Shown here piece by piece: positions 59,792 to 64,000 of a DNA stretch of 64,000 bases. The position numbers and the translations under genes were made by a program. Each line of letters begins with the position of its first letter. The stretch's first letter is position 1. This stretch comes from Pedobacter arcticus A12 (GTDB lineage Bacteria > Bacteroidota > Bacteroidia > Sphingobacteriales > Sphingobacteriaceae), in the NCBI RefSeq assembly GCF_000302595.1, contig NZ_AKZJ01000015.1, forward strand, positions 58,837 to 122,836, in the 5' to 3' direction. Below the pieces are notes generated by a model. It saw nothing but the letters and a program-made list of their open reading frames with translations. It did not search any database and was not told the origin of the DNA.

Positions 59792-59866
59792 GCAGTGACC
59801 AAATTTACCGCTTAGTTTGACGAGTAATACAACACCATAAGCACTTGCAAGTTCTGATAGTTACAC

Positions 59867-60129
59867 TTGCTATTTCTAGCATGTAAACCAATGTATTATT
59901 ATGAAACGAACTGGATAAAAACAGTAAAAATGAATATTTTATCAATCGTAGTCTTTAGCTTGATTTCTTTTGCCTATACAAAGAAAGAGGATACAGGCAA
60001 ACCTAATTTAGTTGATACTCCACTGGTTATTTCACCACCGACATCTGAAGGTAAAGAAAAGGTTTTCCCGTTTTCAAGGCTCGGCCCAAACGGGTGAGCA
60101 AGTTGATTTGAACGCGTTAACTACTCTTG
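59867..60129 (+). pseudogene. Remnant of a small secreted protein, family unknown
   Basis: An ATG at 59930 opens MNILSIVVFSLISFAY (signal-like), then TKKEDTGKPNLVDTPLVISP and SEGKEKVFPF, and stops at 60097. In another frame the sequence goes on as QGSAQTGEQVDLNALTTLVK up to about 60129, where it runs into the 3' end of a sulfatase remnant on the other strand. It looks like the N-terminus of an exported enzyme with its linker, cut off after about 60-80 residues. I do not recognise the family. Confidence 0.4.
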
Positions 60130-61144
60130 TTAAAAACTTAAGTCTTTTACGTCTCTAATGTAATTTCTGTTTACATCACGCAGTTCTTCCAATCTTTCTT
60201 TATATTTTGGATTTTCTACCAAATTATTAGACTCCCAAGGATTTTTTTCTAAATCATAAAGTGCCTCAACAGGTTGGGGCAGGTAATAATTGTTAAGCTC
60301 TGGCGAAGCTTTGGCATGTAAAAGATTTTTATATTTATCTGGAGCGTAAACAATAAATGGTACATGATGTCCGGTATCATAAGGAAAGGCCTTACCTCTT
60401 GGTAAAAATCCGCCATGATCATAGAAGAAGAATACAATGGTGTTTTCAAGTATTTTTCGCTTTCTTAAGTCATCTAAAAATACACCCACCTACTTATCGA
60501 TGTTTTGTAAGTCCTCTAAATGCAATGCATAATCTGATCTTACTTCATGAAAATCAGGAACAGGCGGAGGTAATATTACTGTTTTTGGGTCCACAGCACA
60601 TTTGATACGCTTATCAATCCTTACTGTTGTCATCCTACTCATATCGGTAGAAAGATTATTAAACTGGTCGTAACGGCTTCCCCTGTCGGGTTGTGTCGCT
60701 ATACGTAGCGTTCTTATTGTTGCGTGACCATGTTTCTTTAACCAAACTCTTAGTCTCTTTTCCGGCTATGTTATAATCCATTTTACTGTTGTTAACAGTG
60801 AAATAACCGTCATCGGTCAATTTTTAAGCAAGAAGTATTGCTCGTGTTGCAAATGTGGACCTCGGTGCAAATCATTGCCGTAAACCGTAGCCTGTTGTAC
60901 CACTAGTTAACATGGAGCGGGCAGGGGAGCAATATGGCGCATTGGCATAAGCCTTATGAAACACTACTCCATAGGAAGCCATCCAATCTAGGTTTGTGGT
61001 TTTAATACTTTGATTTCCGTAGGCAGGGAAAAGGTAAGGAGAGGTGTCCTCGATGACTAAAAATAAAACATTTGGTTTTTCAAACTGCGAATAGCCAAAA
61101 CTCGCCATAAAAAACAGTTGAAAAACAATAAGATGTTTTTTCAT
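60130..61144 (-). pseudogene. Sulfatase remnant (S1_8-like) with stops, frameshifts and internal deletion
   Basis: From the ATG at 61144: signal peptide (to FGYSQ), KPNVLFLVIEDTSPYLFPAYGN and the intact site C72-SPAR, then a stop after TTGYGLRQ. Further on the pieces LTDDGYFTVNNSKMDYNIAG and DFHEVRSDYALHLEDLQNID are readable, then TAG in place of a sense codon (about 60490), then VGVFLDDLRKRKILENTIVF and FFYDHGGFLPRGKAF. After HVPFIVYAPDKYKN an in-frame deletion joins the protein to YDLEKNPWESNNLVENPKY and the end. It is a relative of the intact sulfatase at 13705 but lacks its helical tail. Confidence 0.88.
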
Positions 61145-61249
61145 TTTCTATGGATTTTATAAAATTAGGTGTAATCGTTTTTTTATTCTCATTTATTTAA
61201 GGGGTATTTTTTGATATCCCAAAATGATTTTTAAAAACTGGTCCCAATT

Positions 61250-62680
61250 TTATTTTTTTTCTTTTCTTTTTTGTTCGTGTAGCGTTCTGTATTTAATCGG
61301 TTTATTCTGCATTAGTGTTTTCGTCAGATTCCAAGTAAATGGCATCCAGTCCTTGCCTTCGTCCCAAAGCGGAGGCATCATTTTTGATTCCCAATTTTTA
61401 TAAGCGCTCATTATTTCATCAAAAATTTTCTTATTCGTTTTTGAGATGTCTTTGGTTTCCCCTAAATCATTTTTTAGGTTGTACATTACGGAGCCATAGC
61501 GTTCTAGTGAAATTAGCTTTTGGTCGCCTATACGGGCAGATGACTCTTCCAATTTCCTCCAGAAAAGCATGTGATGTGGTACTCCTGTTTTTTTGTCCAT
61601 TAAAAAAGGCAACAGGTTAGCTCCATCCAATAATAAACCAGTTGGTTTGGTAATTCCACCGGCTGCTAAAGAAGTCGGGAAAATATCCAAAGAAGAACTT
61701 AATCCGTTAAATTTAACTCCACCCTTAATTTTAGCCGGCCAGCTTACTACAAAAGGTACGCGGTGTCCGCCTTCAAATTCGTTTCCTTTAAATCCTTTAA
61801 GTGGGCCGTTTTTTGAAGTATTCTCTGGAGAACCTCCATTATCACTTAAAAAGTAAATTAAGGTGTTGTCTCTAATTCCTAAATCCTCTAATTTATGAAT
61901 AAGTTTCCCCACGTTTTCATCCAAGGACCAAGTCATAGCTGCTAATTCTTGTCTGGGATGATTTTTAAACCTTTCCAAATCTTCAGTTTTAGCTTCCATT
62001 GGCGTATGTACAGCGTTAAATGCCAAGTACATAAAAAATGGTTCATCTTTACTTTGCTCAGCATATTTTACAGCTTCATCGCCTAAAATATCCGTCATGT
62101 ACCCTGCATGTTCTACATTTCTACCGTTATGTTGAAGCATTTTATCTTCAGAAGGGTTTTTAATTTCAAAATACGAACGGCTGCCAGCAAGAAAGCCATA
62201 AAAATCATCAAAACCACGTTGGTTGGGTTGATCGCTAACCGCACTTCCTAAATGCCATTTTCCAAGTGCATAGGTTTTATAGCCATTAGTTTTCATCATA
62301 TCTGCCATGGTTTTTACATCATCACTTAGTCCAAATTTTCCGGTTCCGTTAGCTTCAAACCCAAACCTTTGCTGGTATTTACCGGTCATAAGCCCCGCTC
62401 GTGAGGGGGCGCAAACCGTTGAGCTAACATGGGCATCTGTAAATACAACGCCACCTTCAGCAAGTTTGTCAATATTTGGAGTTTTTAAATCTTCACTTCC
62501 CATAAATCCAAAATCTATGTAGCCAGCGTCGTCTGCCAAAATAATGATCACATTAGGTTTGTTAGTTTTACTGGATGAGTGTTGAGATGCATTCGTATTG
62601 TTTACAGTTTTTTTAGAGGAGCAGGAGATTAATAAAAGGCAAATTGCCACAACTTGACTCCATTTGATAGTGTTATTCAT
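61250..62680 (-). CDS. Sulfatase lipoprotein with CAPSR site (S1_19/S1_20-like)
   Basis: A 476-aa sulfatase with a lipobox at Cys20 (LLLISC) and a Ser/Asn-rich linker. It has KPNVIIILADDAGYIDFGFMGS, the site C90-APSR (TVCAPSRAGLMTGKYQQRFGFE), YALGKWHLGSAVSDQPNQRGFDDFYGFLAGSRSYF, FMYLAFNAVHTPMEA, YFLSDNGGSPENTSKNGPLKGFKGNEFEGGHRVPF and MYNLKNDLGETKDI. All usual residues are present. It is related to the plus-strand sulfatase at 54256 (same LGK-W-H-L ... RGFDxFYGFLxG pattern). It stands alone among remnants with its own promoter region upstream at 62690-62800. Confidence 0.86.
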   Translation of the reverse strand: MNNTIKWSQVVAICLLLISCSSKKTVNNTNASQHSSSKTNKPNVIIILADDAGYIDFGFMGSEDLKTPNIDKLAEGGVVFTDAHVSSTVCAPSRAGLMTGKYQQRFGFEANGTGKFGLSDDVKTMADMMKTNGYKTYALGKWHLGSAVSDQPNQRGFDDFYGFLAGSRSYFEIKNPSEDKMLQHNGRNVEHAGYMTDILGDEAVKYAEQSKDEPFFMYLAFNAVHTPMEAKTEDLERFKNHPRQELAAMTWSLDENVGKLIHKLEDLGIRDNTLIYFLSDNGGSPENTSKNGPLKGFKGNEFEGGHRVPFVVSWPAKIKGGVKFNGLSSSLDIFPTSLAAGGITKPTGLLLDGANLLPFLMDKKTGVPHHMLFWRKLEESSARIGDQKLISLERYGSVMYNLKNDLGETKDISKTNKKIFDEIMSAYKNWESKMMPPLWDEGKDWMPFTWNLTKTLMQNKPIKYRTLHEQKRKEKK

Positions 62681-63284
62681 GTGTTATTGTTTTTGTCTAT
62701 TTTAATTTATAAATGGGAATTAAGAGTTGAAATAGATTTAGTAAAGTTGTGAAAACTAGAAAAAAATCGGTTAAGGTGTTAATTTAAGCGCCTGATAGTC
62801 AGTGAGTTTTTAGTGTCACGAAGCGTAGCGTGAGTTTCAAAATCGGATTTAAAACTAAATTAACAGGAGCAAATGCGTTAGTGTGAGAATTCTTCGGTTT
62901 ATCTATTGCTAAAGTAGATTGTACAATAAATTAAATAAACGGAAGCTGTAATTTTTTTTTCATTTTGAATTAATTTGGGTTAAAAAACATAATTGGTTAT
63001 ATAGCAAGCTTCTATTATCAAATATAATCTAATCTTAGACTAAGAAACAGGCAGATTAATTCAAATTTAGGGGTTTTATAATTCAAAGTTTGGTTTGTAA
63101 TTCAAGCACATTTATATAAAATTTAGTATTGATTTCTTTTAATTTATATAAACCTAAAACAACTAAAAATTTAATTTATGGATAAAACTGGTTTATAAAG
63201 TTATAATATAAATTCATCGATCCTAATTGTTTTTGGCTCATTGCTCAATATATGTTTTCAGTGTAGGGAGATTGGAACTTACTT
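62681..63284. other. 604-bp region without a recognisable gene
   Basis: A/T-rich, no ORF, RNA gene or remnant recognised. A small inverted pair (cacgaagcgtagcgtg, 62818-62833) is present but short. The promoter of the sulfatase gene at 62680 should lie in its first part. Confidence 0.35.
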
Positions 63285-63881
63285 TTATTGAGTATCATCA
63301 ACAACTGATAAACTTAAACGGGTTTTAAAATCTTGTGCAGCAGATTTAACGTTATAAGACAACTTATTTTTATTGAGTAAATAATCAATATCATTTAAGA
63401 ATTTAGCTCTATTTGGAATATAGGTGATATTATTGGTGGTCATAAGGGTTGATATTTTATTTTTTATTAGCAATAAATTCTTTAATCTTTATTTCCGCAG
63501 GCTGATAATTAAAATTGGCAAACAGTACTGTAGAAATGGTAGACATCTTTGTTATAGAGTCCTTCAAAATATCATAGCAATTTAATCCCCCTGATTTTGT
63601 CCCGATCCATAAAACATTATCCCTCCCTTCTTCTATTACTTCCACAGCTTGGCTACTAAGGTTATTTTTAGAATTTGGCGAACTTCGAATTATTCTGAAT
63701 TCATTACACTTATTTAGCCCTCCTCTAGTTCCTATCCATAAAAAGCCATATTTATCTTGATGTAGGGCTGTAATTTCATTGTTTACTAATCCATTTCTAT
63801 TGTAAATAATGAGCTCCTTCCTATTTGCGAAAAAGTATGGGTAATAATAAAGATTAATAAAAGTAAAATAATGCCCCTCAT
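63285..63881 (-). pseudogene. Chimeric remnant: HTCS N-terminus joined to a sulfatase C-terminus
   Basis: From an ATG at 63881 the minus strand reads a signal peptide (MRGIILLLLIFIITHTFSQ). After a frameshift it reads NGLVNNEITALHQDKYGFLW, IGTRGGLNK, SSQAVEVIEEGRDNVLWIGT and KSGGLNCYDILKDSI, matching the first beta-propeller repeats of the HTCS at 39918. Near 63541, still in frame, it turns into STISTVLFANFNYQPAEIKI. After another frameshift it continues as ISTLMTTNNITYIPNRAKFL and NKLSYNVKSAAQDFKTRLS, matching the helical tail of the sulfatase at 13705. It is a fusion of two broken genes, presumably made by a deletion between a former HTCS gene and a former sulfatase gene. Confidence 0.85.
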
Positions 63882-63940
63882 CCTCTAAAACTTACACAAC
63901 TAGAAGAAAAATTATTGAACTATTTAACTCAAGTAAATCA

Positions 63941-63978
63941 TAATTGGTGTTAAACCAATAGTGTCCTAAACGTTTAGG
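63941..63978. repeat. Two adjacent inverted repeats near the window end
   Basis: The 14-base perfect palindrome cctaaacgtttagg (63965-63978) directly follows an inverted pair attggt/accaat (63944-63959). Both lie upstream of the HTCS remnant. They could be an operator or part of a mobile-element end lying beyond the window; nothing decides between these. Confidence 0.5.
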
Positions 63979-64000
63979 AATAGGATAAAAAACACGTGTT

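Noticed and set aside
61339..61856. Two plus-strand ORFs opposite the sulfatase at 61250
   Set aside because: Antisense shadows of a complete sulfatase frame.

Overview
The window looks like a chromosomal accessory region of a Bacteroidota bacterium, probably of the Pedobacter/Sphingobacteriaceae type. The grounds are low G+C, two SusC/SusD pairs, a one-protein hybrid two-component system (HTCS) with an AraC output domain, many exported formylglycine sulfatases, a T9SS-like C-terminal remnant, and A-rich rather than strong Shine-Dalgarno translation starts. The genus is inference. No rRNA, tRNA or CRISPR array was seen.

Layout. 1-337: end of an IS982-type element. 976-1701: IclR regulator. 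1942-3116: two overlapping genes of unknown role, one DUF3883-like. 3479-13197: a plus-strand cluster for the non-phosphorylative L-fucose pathway, with two FucP-type permeases, a mutarotase, a UxaA-type dehydratase, two SDR dehydrogenases, an FAH-family hydrolase, a lactonase and an FMN lactate dehydrogenase. It is interrupted by a 67-bp tandem repeat and by a partial, internally deleted copy of its own dehydrogenase gene. 13468-23000: sulfatases, an esterase, two insertion sequences and several broken genes, including the only recognisable alpha-L-fucosidase (GH29). 23023-38557: minus-strand polysaccharide-degradation genes (FucU-like lipoprotein, GH116, two GH2, GH43, three sulfatases, one of them frameshifted). 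39918-59791: plus-strand HTCS, two SusCD pairs, two sulfatases, a beta-helix protein and a GH16. 59867-63881: fragments of a secreted protein, a sulfatase and an HTCS/sulfatase chimera around one intact sulfatase.

How it works together (inference). The HTCS senses an oligosaccharide in the periplasm and switches on the Sus operon. GH16 cuts the polymer outside, SusCD imports fragments, and periplasmic sulfatases, GH2, GH43 and GH116 enzymes trim them to monosaccharides. L-fucose enters through FucP and is oxidised through lactone, fuconate, 2-keto-3-deoxyfuconate and the 2,4-diketo acid to pyruvate plus L-lactate; LldD turns lactate into pyruvate. The enzyme set fits a sulfated, fucose-bearing beta-galactan.

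The locus is partly decaying. At least seven broken or remnant genes lie among intact ones. The losses fall mainly on exported hydrolases and sulfatases; the cytoplasmic fucose pathway is intact.
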